Source of the DNA: Candidatus Thiodubiliella sp.
Lineage (GTDB): Bacteria > Pseudomonadota > Gammaproteobacteria > PS1 > Pseudothioglobaceae
Direction: 5' to 3'
Length of the DNA stretch: 64,000 bases
NCBI GenBank assembly: GCA_029237605.1
Contig: JAQRGB010000001.1
Coordinates: forward strand, 124,001 to 188,000
The translations under genes were made by a program, and so were the position numbers. Of this stretch, positions 48,042-61,500 are shown piece after piece. A model generated the notes under the pieces. It searched no databases. It was given only the letters and a program-made list of their open reading frames with translations, and was not told the origin of the DNA. Positions within the stretch are counted from its first letter, which is position 1. Each line of letters opens with the position of its first letter.

Positions 48042-51000
48042 TAAGCAAAATCAACTATTACCTTACAAACAAAAGATGTGAATGGTAATAATCTAGTTAT
48101 TGGCGACTTAGCTATTACTTGGCAAACAACTGGCTCTGCTGCTTTACATAACATTGCCGATGCTAATGATGGTACTTATACAGTAGAAATTGCTAACGAT
48201 ATTGTTGAGGATGTTACTATTACTGCTAGTATTGCTGGAACAGCTGTAATTAATACAGCCACAGTTAGCTTTATACCAGGTGAGGCATCTCTTACAACTT
48301 CAACCGTGACAGCAGATCCAACAACTGTTATTGCTGATGGTAAAACAAAATCAACTATTACCTTACAAATTAAGGATGTACATGACAATGATCTAACCAC
48401 TAGTAATTTGGATATTACTATGGTAATAACAACTGGCGATGCTACGTTAAGTAATGTTACTGATAATCTAGACGGCACTTACACAGCAACTATTACTAGC
48501 ACCACTACTGGAGATGCTATTATTACTGCTAAGATTGCTGGAGCAGTTGTAACTAATACAGCCACAGTTAGCTTTATACCAGGCGAGGCATCTCTTACAA
48601 CTTCAACCGTGACAGCAGATCCAACAACTGTTATTGCTGATGGCAAAACAAAATCAACTATTACCCTTCAAACAAAAGATGCACAAAGTAATAATTTAGT
48701 TACTGGTAATTTAGATGTTACTATGACAGCAACTAACTTTGCTACGTTAAGTGCAGTTACTGATAATAAAGATGGTACTTACACAGCAACTATTACTAAT
48801 ACTAAAGCTGAGAGCGTTACTATTACTGCTAAGATTGCTGGAGCAGTTGTAACTAATACAGCCACAGTTAGCTTTATACCAGGTGAAGTATCTCTTACAA
48901 CTTCAACCGTGACAGCAGATCCAACAACTGTTATTGCTGATGGCAAAACAAAATCAACTATTACCCTTCAAACAAAAGATGCACAAAGTAATAATCTAGT
49001 TACTGGTGGCTTAGAAGTTACTATGACAGCAACTAACTCTGCTACGTTAAGTGCAGTTACTGATAATAAAGATGGCACTTATACAGCAACTATTACTAGC
49101 ACTACTACTACTGGTAATGCTATTATTACTGCTAAGATTGCTGGAGAAGTTGTAACTAATACAGCTACAGTTAGCTTTATTGCAACCATAGGTGACGTAT
49201 CAGTTGCAACTTCAACATTAGTAGCAGACCCAACAACTATTGTTGCTGATGGTAAAACACAATCAAGCATTACCTTACAAGCAAAAGATGCTGATGGTGA
49301 AAATCTAACCACTACTGGCTTGGCTGTTACTATGACAGCAAGTAACTCTGCTAGGTTAAGTTCAGTTACTGACAATCTAGACGGAACTTACGCAACAACT
49401 ATTACCAGCAATACTACTGGAGATGCTGTTATTACTGCTAGTATTGCTGGAGCAGTTGTAACTAATACAGCTACAATTAGCTTTATTGCAACTCTAGGTG
49501 ACGTATCAGTTGCAACCTCAACATTAGTAGCAGATCCAACAACTATTGTTGCTGATGGTAAAACACAATCAAGCATTACCTTACAAGCAAAAGATGCTGA
49601 TGGTGAAAATCTAACCACTACTGGCTTGGCTGTTACTATGACAGCAACTAACTCTGCTAAGTTAAGTTCAGTTACTGACAATCTAGACGGCACTTACGCA
49701 GCAACTATTACTAGCACTACTACTGGAGATACTGTTATTACTGCTAGTATTGCTGGAGCAGTTGTAACTAATACAGCTACAATTAGCTTTATTGCAACTC
49801 TAGGTGACGTATCAGTTGCAACTTCAACCCTAGTAGCAGACCCAACAACTGTTGTTGCTGATGGCAAGGCATTATCAACCATCACTTTACAAGTTAAGGA
49901 CGTACATGGTAATAATCTAGCTACTAGTAATTTAGACGTCACTATGACAGCAACTAACTCTGCTACGCTAGGCGATATTACTGATAATGAAGACGGTACT
50001 TACACAGCAGAGATTACCAGTACTACTGCGGGTGATGCTATTATTACTGCTAGGATTGCTGGAGCAGTTGTAACTAATACAGCCACAGTTAGCTTTATAC
50101 CAGGTGAAGTATCTCTTACAACTTCAACTCTAATAGCAACTCCAAAAACTGTACTTTCTAATGGAACATCATATTCAACTATTACCCTGCAAACAAAAGA
50201 TGCATATGGTAATAATCTAGTTACTGGTGACTTGGCTGTTACTATGACAGCAACTAACTCTGCTACGTTAAGTGCAGTTACTGATAATGAAGACGGTACT
50301 TATACAGCAGATATTACCAGCACTACTGCTGGAGATGCTATTATTACTGCTAAGATTGCTGGAGCAGTTGTAACTAATACAGCTACAGTTAGCTTTATTG
50401 CAAGCATAGGTGACGTATCAGTTGCAACTTCAACATTAGTAGCAGCAGACCCAGCAACTATTGTTGCTGATGGTAAAACACAATCAAGTATTACCTTACA
50501 AGCAAAAGATGCTTATGGTGAAAATCTAACCACTACTGGCTTGGCTGTTACTATGACAGCAACTAACTTTGCTACGTTAAGTTCAGTTACTGATAATGAA
50601 GACGGCACTTACACAGCAACTATTACTAGCAGTACTACTGCCGGGGATGCTATTATTACCGCTAAGATTGCTGGAGCAGTTGTAACTAATACAGCCACAG
50701 TTAGCTTTATACCAGGTGAGGCATCTCTTACAACTTCAACCGTAACAGCAGACCCAACAACTGTTGTTGCTGATGGTGAATCAAAATCAACTATTACCCT
50801 TCAAACAATAGATACATATGGTAATAATCTAGTTACTGGTAATTTAGACGTTACTATGACAGCAACCAATTCTGCTACGCTAGGCGATATTACTGATAAT
50901 AAAGACGGCACTTACACAGCAGAGATTACCAGCAATACTACTGGAGATGCTATTATTACTGCTAAGATTGCTGGAGCAGTTGTAACTAATACAGCTACGA

Positions 51001-51645
51001 TAACTTTTTATATACCAGGTGATTATAATACACATACCTCTACTCTAACAGCATCTCCAATGATTGTTGTTGCTGACGGTGAATCAAAATCAACTATCAC
51101 CTTATACGTTAAAGATATTAAGAACATAAATTTACTTGATAATATTGATCAAACTATTGTTATGGAGGCAACTGGTAGCGCTATATTAAGCTCAGTTACA
51201 GGTAATCATGACGGCACTTACACAGCAACTATTACCAGCAATACTGCTGAAGAAGTTACTATAACTGCCTTCGTTATTATGAGCACTGAACTTGGAAATA
51301 GAAAGCTTTCATTTGGTAATACAGCTACAGTTAGCTTTATACCAGGTGAGGCATCTCTTACAACTTCAGCCTTGACAGCAGACCCAATAACTATTATTGC
51401 TGATGGCAAAACAAAATCAACTATTACCTTACAAGCAAAAGACGCAAAAGGTAATAATCTAATTACTGGTGGCTTAGATGTTACTATGACAGCAAGTAAC
51501 TCTGCTACGTTAAGTTCAGTTACTGATAATCTAGACGGTACTTACGCAGTATATATTACCAGTACTAATGTTGGCGACGCTATTATTACTGCTCATATTG
51601 CTGGAGAAGATTTACTGAATAAAGCTAAAATAACTTTTTTTCATC
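47683..51645 (+). repeat. Array of 13 Big_1-like Ig repeats in copy 1
   Basis: Units of about 300-305 bases encode roughly 100 residues each, with the pattern STxTADPTTVxADGKxxSTITLQ, NNLVTGxLxVTMTATNSATL, DNxDGTYTATIT and ITAKIAGAVVTNTATVSFI. Unit 12 is longer and carries an insert with KLSFGNTATVSF. Confidence 0.9.
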
Positions 51646-51657
51646 GTCAAGAAACCA

Positions 51658-52283
51658 TTAATTTTAAAGGGAAGATTTATAAAACTATTGCATCTCCAGA
51701 TACACAAAGAATTTGGTTAGATAGAAACCTTGGGGCAGAGAAGGTATGTGAAGAAACATCGATCGAGAGTACTTGTTTTGGTGATTTATATCAATGGGGT
51801 AGGAAAGCTGACGGACATCAAACACGAACTTCAGAATGGACACTTATACCAACATACAGTATTTATGATACTGAATGGAATAATAATTTTAATGCCAGAG
51901 TAGGCGGTGACTGGGTAATAACAGACGATTCAGGCGCATTACGTGTAGCTGCTTGGGCTGACGGTGGACGAAATGATATTTGCCCAGCAGGATTTAGTGT
52001 GCCGACGTTATCAGAGTTTCAAGATAATATGGTAAATATTACAAATCGAGAAACAGCATTCAGGAGCTTTTTAAAGATATCAATTGGTGGTCGGCGTTAT
52101 GTCAATCCAATACTTGAAAGGAGTATGCTTTTGGGTGTCAATGCTAATGGTTATTATTGGACTAGGTCTCCGTCTACCAACAATACTGCTTTATCAATGC
52201 ATATGACCTTTAGTTATGCTGATGTAAAACCTGAGGCAGGAGAACGAGTTAATGGTATGTCTATTCGCTGTATTAAAGATCAA
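51658..52283 (+). other. FISUMP-type C-terminal domain of copy 1
   Basis: About 208 residues with the marks of the Fibrobacter major paralogous (FISUMP, TIGR02145-like) domain: RIWLDRNLGAEKVCEE, FGDLYQWGRKADGHQ, DICPAGFSVPTLSEFQD and YYWTRSPSTNN. It is a C-type-lectin-like fold used at the tip of surface proteins. Its pairing with Ig repeats suggests a ligand-binding head. Confidence 0.75.
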
Positions 52284-52321
52284 TAAACTTTAATTTACAT
52301 ACTTTATTTAGTTTATTTTGT

Positions 52322-52447
52322 TCATTCATTTGCAATGATATCGTCAAGTGAAAAGCCACTAATCTCTTTTTTACCATTAACACCTTTAATTTTTATACTA
52401 GTTAATATTTTATTTTTTGTAATAATATCTCCATAAAAGTATTTATA
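52322..52447 (-). other. Possible gene remnant between the adhesin copies
   Basis: An open stretch of about 40 codons on the minus strand (FYGDIITKNKILTSIKIKG and GKKEISGFSLDDIIANE) ends in a stop and has no start codon. It reads like the end of a decayed protein, but the family is not recognised. Confidence 0.3.
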
Positions 52448-52458
52448 TTATTGTAAAC

Positions 52459-52590
52459 ATACTTACTAAGTATCATAGTTAAATATATATACTTACTAAA
52501 ATCATAGTTAAATATATATATACATACTAAAAATATGGTTAAATACACTTGTTCAAAATATGGCTAAATATACTTACTAAAATATGATTA
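52459..52590. repeat. AT-rich tandem repeats before adhesin copy 2
   Basis: About five imperfect units of 25-31 bases with the words ACTTACTAAAAT and ATAGTTAAATATATA run up to the start codon of copy 2. More units are present than before copy 1. Repeat number could set promoter spacing. Confidence 0.7.
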
Positions 52591-52595
52591 TAATT

Positions 52596-55500
52596 ATGCA
52601 TGCACTTACATCTACATTCCCAACTATAAAAACTATTACAAAGGCCAGTGCTCTTGCGTTAAGTATTTTTACCTTTTTACTTGCTGTTGAGACGCAAGCA
52701 AAAGAAGGTTTTGATAAGTCTTCTTACTTAGACCTTAGTAAGCCCTATGTCTACAATGGAAACACCCCACGATCAACTACTAGAAAAGACAATCAAGCTA
52801 CTACTTTATTAAAAGAAACTGCTGGTACTATTCGTAACACTATAGGCTCTACAAACTCAGACAATGCTAATAAATTAGATAGCAGAATAACCACAAATAT
52901 AAAAAACCAATTAAAAAACAAAATTGTTAATAATACAGAAACCTTTGTTAATGATAAAGCCAATGAGTTCGTCAATCAGTTTGGCTCTGGTCGTACTGAA
53001 GTTAAGATAGGTGGTCTTGCTTCAGACGAGATAGATTACGGCATTAAAACCATTCAGCCACTCTCTAAATTAGATGAAAAAAGTAAAGGCTTAACCTTCT
53101 TACAAGGCCAAATATCATCAGGTGAAAATCATGGTGAGCGCCGTGGAACTATTAACTTAGGTGTTGGGCATCGTCTTTTAGTTGAAGATGATATGGCCAT
53201 AGCAGGGGTTAATATATTTGGTGATAATGAACTCGATTCTGGACACAAGCGTCTAAGTCTTGGTCTTGAATATCAACGCTCTAACTTTAGCTCACATATT
53301 AATGCTTATTATCCAATCTCAGATGAAAAAATCATTGGTAAATATGTTGAAGAAGCATTAGCAGGACATGATGTTAAATTAACAGGGCAAGTTCCTTACT
53401 TGCCTTGGGCAAAAGCTAAAGGTACTTATTATCATTGGGATGCTATAAAAGGTACAAATATTAATGGCAGTATCCTTGGTATGGAAATCAAACTTACCCC
53501 ATCAATTAATTTTGAATTTGGACAAGAAGACTCTAACGCCACAAGCAGTAAAAGCTATGGTAAGTTAAGCGTTGAATTACCTATTAGTGATAACGAGCAA
53601 TTCATTGATTTTGCAGTTGATGATAAGCCATTTAGAGCCAGTGGAGTGATGGATTTAACTGATCTAGAATTTGTAGAACGCGCTAATAAGATTCGTATTG
53701 AAAAAACCCTTGCCTCTAATGCCGGTACTGCTAGCTTAGGTGAATACAATGCAAAAACTGTAGGTGCTTCTTGTACGCTTGAAGATAGTGACGGCTCTAC
53801 CAAGCTTGTCATAACAGATGATAGTGGTGGCATTAAATTAAAGGGTATAGAGATGAAAGCAGGGCTAGTAACTTTGTCTTGCACAGGAGGTAGCTATATT
53901 GATGAAGCAACTGGTAAAACGACCAATGCAGATGATATGCGCGCGGCATTTATACATTCAGGTAGAGGAGATTTTACTGTTTCAGCATCACCATTATCTG
54001 AAATTGCTTATCGATTAGCAAGAACAGGTGCAGGCCTAGCAGCTGATATTGCCGCTAAGAATAAAATGGTTGCTACTAAATTTGGTATCTCAGATGTTAA
54101 CTTTGTTAAAACCATTCCAACTGAGCTTAATGACAAAAGAGCTAATAATGATAATGCAGGTAAGTTTGGTTTAATACTAGCAGCTGTATCACAAATGATG
54201 GAGTCTGATTCTAGTATTAGCATTAATACTTTAATTAATTACTTAACTCAAGATGATGAAGTTTTAGCTTATAAATTAATAACAGCCATGAATGAATGTA
54301 GTACTGGTAGTGCAGGTGCTGATAATGGAGTAGCTTGTAGTGGTACTGGTAACTTAGGTGCTGCATTTTCAGCAACTGGCGAAGGCTCAATTAAAGGCAA
54401 CTTTGCTATTGCCTTAATCAGTTTTTATGATGGTACTAATACAGTGCCAAGTATTGAAAACTACAAGGATGCTGGCGTTACTGGTGTAACGATTGATAAT
54501 TTAGCAGAAGTTAATGCTGTAGTTGCAAAAGCAACACCAGCTAATTCTAATACTGCTGCTAAAATCCAAACCTTAGTAAATAGTGCTGCAGGTGAGCCAT
54601 CTGTTGCGGCGTCAACACTAAGTGCATCTCCAACCACTGTAGTTGCTGATGGCAAGGCATTATCAACTATTACCTTACAAGCTAAGGACAAAGATAGAAA
54701 GAATATAATTACTGGTGGCTTAAATGTTACTATGACAACAACAGGTGATGCTATTTTAAGCAACTCTATTGATGTTGGTGACGGCACTTATACAGCAACT
54801 ATTACTAATACTAAAGCTGAGAGCGTTACTATTACTGCTAGCATTGCTGGAGAAGATGTAGTCAGTACAGTTACAGTGAGTTTTATGCCAGGTGAAGTGT
54901 CACTTATAACTTCAACCTTAACAGCAGATCCAACAACTGTTATTGCTGATGGTAAAACAAAAACAACTATTACCCTGCAAGCAATAGATGCAGAAGGTAA
55001 TAATCTAGTTACTGGTGGCTTAGATGTTACTATGGCAATAACAACTGGCTCTGCTGCTTTACATAACATTGCTGATGCTAATGATGGTACTTACACAGTA
55101 GAAATTGCTAACGATATTGTTGAGGATGTTACTGTTACTGCTAGTATTGCTGGAGCAGCTGTAACTAATACAGCCACAGTTAGCTTTATACCAGGTGAAG
55201 TATCTCTTACAACTTCAACCGTAACAGCAGACCCAACAATTGTTGTTGCTGATGGCAAGGCATTATCAACTATCACTTTACAAGTTAAGGACGTACATGG
55301 TAATAATCTAGTTACTGGTAATTTAGATGTTACTATGACAGCAACTAACTTTGCTACGTTAAGTTCAGTTACTGATAATAAAGATGGTACTTACACAGCA
55401 ACTATTACTAATACTAAGGCTGAGAGCGTTACCATTACTGCTAGTATTGCTGGAGAAGATGTAGACAGTACAGTTACAGTTAGCTTTGATACAGGTGATA

Positions 55501-58500
55501 TGTCACTTACAAAATCAACGCTAAGTGCAAGCCCAACTAGTGTAGTTGCTGATGGTCAAACATTGTCAACTATTAGTTTGCAAGTCAAAGACGCAGAAGG
55601 TAATAATCTAGTTACTGGTGGCTTAAATGTTACTATGACAACAACTGGTGATGCTACTATAGGCGATGTTAGTGATGTTGGTGATGGTACTTACACAGCA
55701 ACTATTACTAATACTAAGGCTGAGAGCGTTACTATTACTGCTAAGATTGCTGGAGAAGTTGTAGTTAATACAGCTACAGTTAGCTTTATTGCAACCATAG
55801 GTGACGTATCAGTTGCAACTTCAACATTAGTAGCAGACCCAACAACTGTTCGTGCTAATAACTACGCAACATCAACTATTACCCTACAAGCAAAAGATGC
55901 ACAAGGTAATAATCTAGTTACTGGTGGTTTAGGTGTTACTTGGGAAACAACTGGCTCTGCTACTCTAAATAATATGGCCGATGCTGGTGATGGCACTTAC
56001 ACAGCAGAAATTATTAATACTAAGGCTGAAGATGTTACTATTACTGTTAGCATTAATACAGTAGCAGTAGACAATACAGCTACGGTTAGATTTAAACCAG
56101 GTCGTCTTGTGTCTATTATCAAAACAACGCTAAGTGCAAGCCCAACTAATGTAGTTGCTGATGGCAAAGAAAAATCAACTATTACCATTCAAACTAAAGA
56201 CATATATGGTAATAATCTACTTGAGAGTTTTGTAGATATTGGCATGGAAACAACTGGCTCTGCTAAGATAAGCGCAGTTACAGATAATCTAGATGGCACT
56301 TATACAGCAACTATTACTAATACTGTAGCTGAATCTGTTACTTTAACTGCCACTCATCGTGCAAAATATTTTATAGAAACAGTTGAGGTGAATTTTATTC
56401 CAGGTGAGGCATCTCTTACAACTTCAACCGTAACAGCAGACCCAATAACTATTATTGCTGATGGTAAAACAAAATCAACTATTACCCTGCAAACAATAGA
56501 TACATATGGCAATAATATAGTTATTAGTAATTTAAATGTTACTATGACAGCAACCAATTCTGCTACGCTAGGCGATATTACTGATAATGAAGACGGTACT
56601 TACACAGCAACTATTACTAGCACTACTGCTGGAGATGCTGTTATTACTGCTAAGATTGCTGGAGAAGTTGTAGCTAATACAGCTACAGTTAGCTTTATTG
56701 CAACCATAGGTGACGTATCAGTTGCAACTTCAACATTAGTAGCAGACCCAACAACTATTGTTGCTGATGGTAAAACACAATCAAGCATTACCTTACAAGC
56801 AAAAGATGCTGATGGTGAAAATCTAACCACTACTGGCTTGGCTGTTACTATGATAGCAACTAACTCTGCTACGTTAACTGCAGTTACTGATAACCTAGAT
56901 GGCACTTATACAGCAACTATTACTACCACTACTGCCGGGGATGCTGTTATTACTGCTAGGATTGCTGGAGTAGCTGTAACTAATACAGCCACAGTTAGCT
57001 TTATACCAGGTGAAGTATCTCTTACAACTTCAACCGTGACAGCAGACCCAACAAGTCTTATTGCTGATGGTGAAGCGTTATCAACTGTTACCTTGCAAGC
57101 AAAAGATACACAAGGTAACAATCTGGTTACTGGTGGTTTGGCGGTTACTTGGGAAACAACTGGCTCTGCTACTCTAAATAATATTGCCGATGCTGGTGAT
57201 GGCACTTACACAGCAGAAATTATTAATACTAAGGCTGAAGATGTTACTATTACTGTTAGCATTAATACAGTAGCAGTAGACAATACAGCTACGGTTAGAT
57301 TTAAGCCAGGTCTTGTGTCTATTATCAAAACAACTCTAAGTGCAAGCCCAACTAATGTAGTTGCTGATGGTAAAGAAAAATCAACTATTACCATTCAAAC
57401 TAAAGACATATATGGTAATAATCTAATAGAGGGTTATTTGTATCTTGGCATGGAAACAACTGGCTCTGCTAAGATAAGTGCAGTTACAAATAATCTAGAT
57501 GGCACTTATACAGCAACTATTACTAGTACTGTGGCTGAATCTGTTACTTTAACTGCCACTTATCGTGCAAAATATTTTATAGAAACAGTTGAGGTGAATT
57601 TTATTCCAGGTGAGGCATCTCTTACAACTTCAACCGTGACAGCAGATCCAACAACTGTAATTGCTGATGGTGAAACAAAATCAACTATTACCCTGCAAAC
57701 AATAGACACATATGGTAATAATCTAGTTACTAGTAATTTAGACGTTACTATGACAGCAACCAATTCTGCTACGCTAGGCGATATTACTGATAATGAAGAC
57801 GGTACTTACACAGCAACTATTACTAGCACTACTGCTGGAGATGCTGTTATTACTGCTAGGATTGCTGGAGTAGTTGTAACTAACAAAGCTACAGTTAGCT
57901 TTATTGTAGGCGAGGCATCAGTTGCAACTTCAACATTAGTAGCAGGCCAAACAACTGTTGTTGCTGATGGTAAAAAACAATCAACTATCACCTTACAAGC
58001 AAAAGATGCTGATGGCGAAAATCTAACCACTACTGGCTTGGCTGTTACTATGACAGCAAGTAACTCTGCTAAGTTTACCCCAGTTACTGATAATCTAGAC
58101 GGCACTTATACAGCAACTATTACTAGCACTACTACTGGAGATGCTGTTATTACTGCTAGGATTGCTGGAGTAGTTGTAGCTAATACAGCTATAGTTAGCT
58201 TTACGCCAGGTGAGGTATTAGTTGCAACTTCTACCCTAATAGCAGACTCAATAACTGTTATTGCTGATGGCAAAGCATTATCAACTATTATCTTACAAGC
58301 TAAGGACGCGCATGGCAATGATATAGTTGCTGGTGGTTTGGACGTTACTATGACAGCAACTAACTCTGCTACGCTAGGCGATATTACTGATAATAAAGAC
58401 GGCACTTATACAGCAGAGATTACCAGCAATACTACTGGAGATACTATTGTTACTGCTAGGATTGCTGGAGTAGTTGTAACTAATACAGCTGCAGTTAGCT

Positions 58501-61500
58501 TTATTGCAACCATAGGCGACGTATCAGTTGCAACTTCAACATTAGTAGCAGACCAAACAACTGTTGCTGCCGATGGTGAAGCACTATCAAGCATTACCTT
58601 ACAAGCAAAAGATGCTGATGGCGAAAATCTAACCACTACTGGCTTGGCTGTTACTATGACAGCAAGTAACTCTGCTAAGTTAACCACAGTTAAAGATAAT
58701 CTAGACGGCACTTATACAGCAACTCTTACTAGCACTACTGCTGGAGATGCTGTTATTACTGCTAGGATTGCTGGAGTAGTTGTAACTAATACAGCCACAG
58801 TTAGCTTTATACCAGGTGAGGCATCTCTTACAACTTCAACCGTGACAGCAGATCCAACAACTGTTATTGCTGATGGTAAAACACAATCAACTATTACCTT
58901 ACAAATTAAGGATGTACATGACAATGATCTAACCACTAGTAATTTGGATGTTACTATGTTAATAACAACTGGTGATGCTACGTTAAGTAATGTTACTGAT
59001 AATCTAGACGGCACTTATACAGCAACTATTACTAGCGCCACTGCTGGAGATGCTGTTATTACTGCTAAGATTGCTGGAGCAGTTGTAACTAATACAGCTA
59101 CAGTTAGCTTTATACCAGGTGAGGCATCTCTTACAACTTCAACTCTAATAGCAACTCCAAAAACTGTACTTTCTAATGGAACATCATATTCAATTATTAC
59201 CTTACAAACAAAAGATGCATATGGTAATAATCTAATTACTGGTGATTTGGATGTTACTATGGCAGCAATGTCTAGCATAGGAGAAATTACCGATGCTATT
59301 ATAAGTCAAATTACTGATAATAAAGATGGCAGTTATACGGCAACTGTAACTAAAGCTACATACGGGGATCTCGATATTACTGCAAGCATTAATGGAGCAG
59401 AAGTAACTAATACAGCTAGAGTTAATTTTTATACAAGTTTACGTGCTGCGTCACCTACAAAATCAACTTTAACAGCAAGCCCAGCAACTGTAGTTGCTGA
59501 TGGCGAAACACAATCAAGCATTACCTTACAAATAAAAGATAAGTTTGGTAATAATCTAGATTCTAATGAAGCAGTTATTACTATGGCAATAACAGCTGGC
59601 TCTGCTAGACTAAGCACAGTTAAAAATAATAACAACGGCACTTATACAGCAACTCTTACTAGCACTACTGCCGGGGATGCTGTTATTACTGCTAGGATTG
59701 CTGGAGTAGTTGTAACTAATACAGCCACAGTTAGCTTTATACCAGGTGAAGTATCTCTTACAACTTCAACCCTAACAGCAGACCCAGCAACTGTTATTGC
59801 TGATGGTAAAACAAAATCGACTATTATCTTACAAGCTAAGGACGCGTATGGTAATAGTCTAGTTACTGGTGATGTAGACGTTACTATGACAGCAACCAAT
59901 TCTGCTACGCTAGGCGATATTACTGATAATAAAGACGGTACTTACACAGCAGAGATTACCAGCAATACTACTGGAGATGCTATTGTTACTGCTAGGATTG
60001 CTGGAGTAGGTGTAACTAATACAGTCACAGTTAGCTTTATTGCAACCATAGGTGACGTATCAGTTGCAACTTCAACCCTAGTAGCAGATCCAACAACTGT
60101 TATTGCTGATGGCAAAACATTATCAAGCATTACTTTACAAGTAAAAGATGCTGATGGCGAAAATCTAACCACTACTGGCTTAGCTATTGTTATGACAGCA
60201 AGTAACTCTGCTAAGTTAGCCCCAGTTAAAGATAATCTAGACGGCACTTATACAGCAACTATTACTAGCACGACTGCTGGAGATGCTATTATTACTGCTA
60301 AGATTGCTGGAGTAGCTGTAACTAATACAGCCACAGTTAGCTTTATACCAGGTGAGGCATCTACCACAACTTCAACTCTAAGCGCAAATCCAACAACTGT
60401 TCTTGCTGATGGTAAAGCGTTATCAACTGTTACCTTGCAAGCAATAGATGTGAATGGTAATAATTTAGTTACCGGTAACTTAGCTGTTACTTGGGAAACA
60501 ACTGGCTCTACTAAGATAAGCAACTTAGTTGATATTGGTGATGGCACTTACACAGTAGATATTGCTAACGATATTATTGAGGATGTTACTATTACTGCTA
60601 AGATTGCTGGAGCAGTTGTAACTAATACAGCTACGATAACTTTTTATATACCAAGTGCTTTTAATGTACATACCTCTACTCTAACAGCATCTCCAATGAT
60701 TGTTGTTGCTGATGGTGAATCAAAATCAACTATCACCTTACAAGTTAAAGATACTAATAACATGAATTTACTTGATAATGTTGATAATACTATTGTTATG
60801 GAGACAACTGGTAGCGCTATATTAAGCTCAGTTACAGGTAATCATGACGGCACTTACACGGCAACTATTACCAGCACTACTGTTGAAGAAGTTACTATAA
60901 CTGCCTTCATTACTATTCAAACTCCAGTTGGAAATAGAAAGCTTTCATTTGGTAATACAGCTACAGTTAGCTTTATACCAGGTGAGGCATCTACTACAAC
61001 TTCAACTCTAGTAGCAGATCCTGCAACTCTAGCTGCTAATGGTAAGACATCAACTATTACCTTACAAGCAAAAGACGCAAAAAGTAATAATCTAATTACT
61101 GGTGGCTTAGATGTAGATATGACAATAACAACTGGCGATGCTACTCTAGGCGATGTTAAAGATATTGGTGATGGCACTTACACAGCAGATATTAGTAGCA
61201 CTACTGTTGGTGAAGCTGTTATTACCGCTAGTATTGCTGGAGTAGTTGTAACTAAAGCCACAGTTAGCTTTACTGCAATAGGTGAGGCATCTACTACAAC
61301 TTCAACTCTAGTAGCAAATCCAACATCTGTTGTTGCTGATGGCAAAGCATTATCAACTATTACCTTACAAGCAATAGATAGTGATGGTAATAATTTAATT
61401 ACTGGTGGCTTAGATGTCACTATGACAATAACAACTGGCGATGCTACTCTAGGTACTCTAGGCGATGTTAAAGATGTTGGTGATGGCACTTACACAGTAG

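Larger units (their letters stand above)
45693..52286 (+). pseudogene. Adhesin copy 1: intimin/invasin-type protein with 13 Ig-like repeats and FISUMP C-terminus, disrupted
   Basis: Decayed giant surface protein of the inverse-autotransporter kind: signal peptide (MHALTSTFP... up to QA at 45693-45800), an outer-membrane barrel, a helical TPLTE-like domain, 13 Big_1-type Ig repeats (about 47683-51645), and a FISUMP-like end. Three lesions compared with copy 2: a 48-base block replaced by 40 unrelated bases at 45810-45849 (a stop at 45822), one A lost from an A6 run at 46790-46794, and a nonsense TAA at 48042. A 1,400-codon piece from 48078 stays open, so it could serve as a recombination donor. 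Copy 2 lies 310 bases downstream. Confidence 0.9.

Noticed and set aside
48078-52286. The 1,402-codon open piece as an independent gene
   Set aside because: It lies in the same frame as the upstream part, cut only by one TAA, and starts within an Ig repeat with no signal peptide; treated as part of the broken copy 1.
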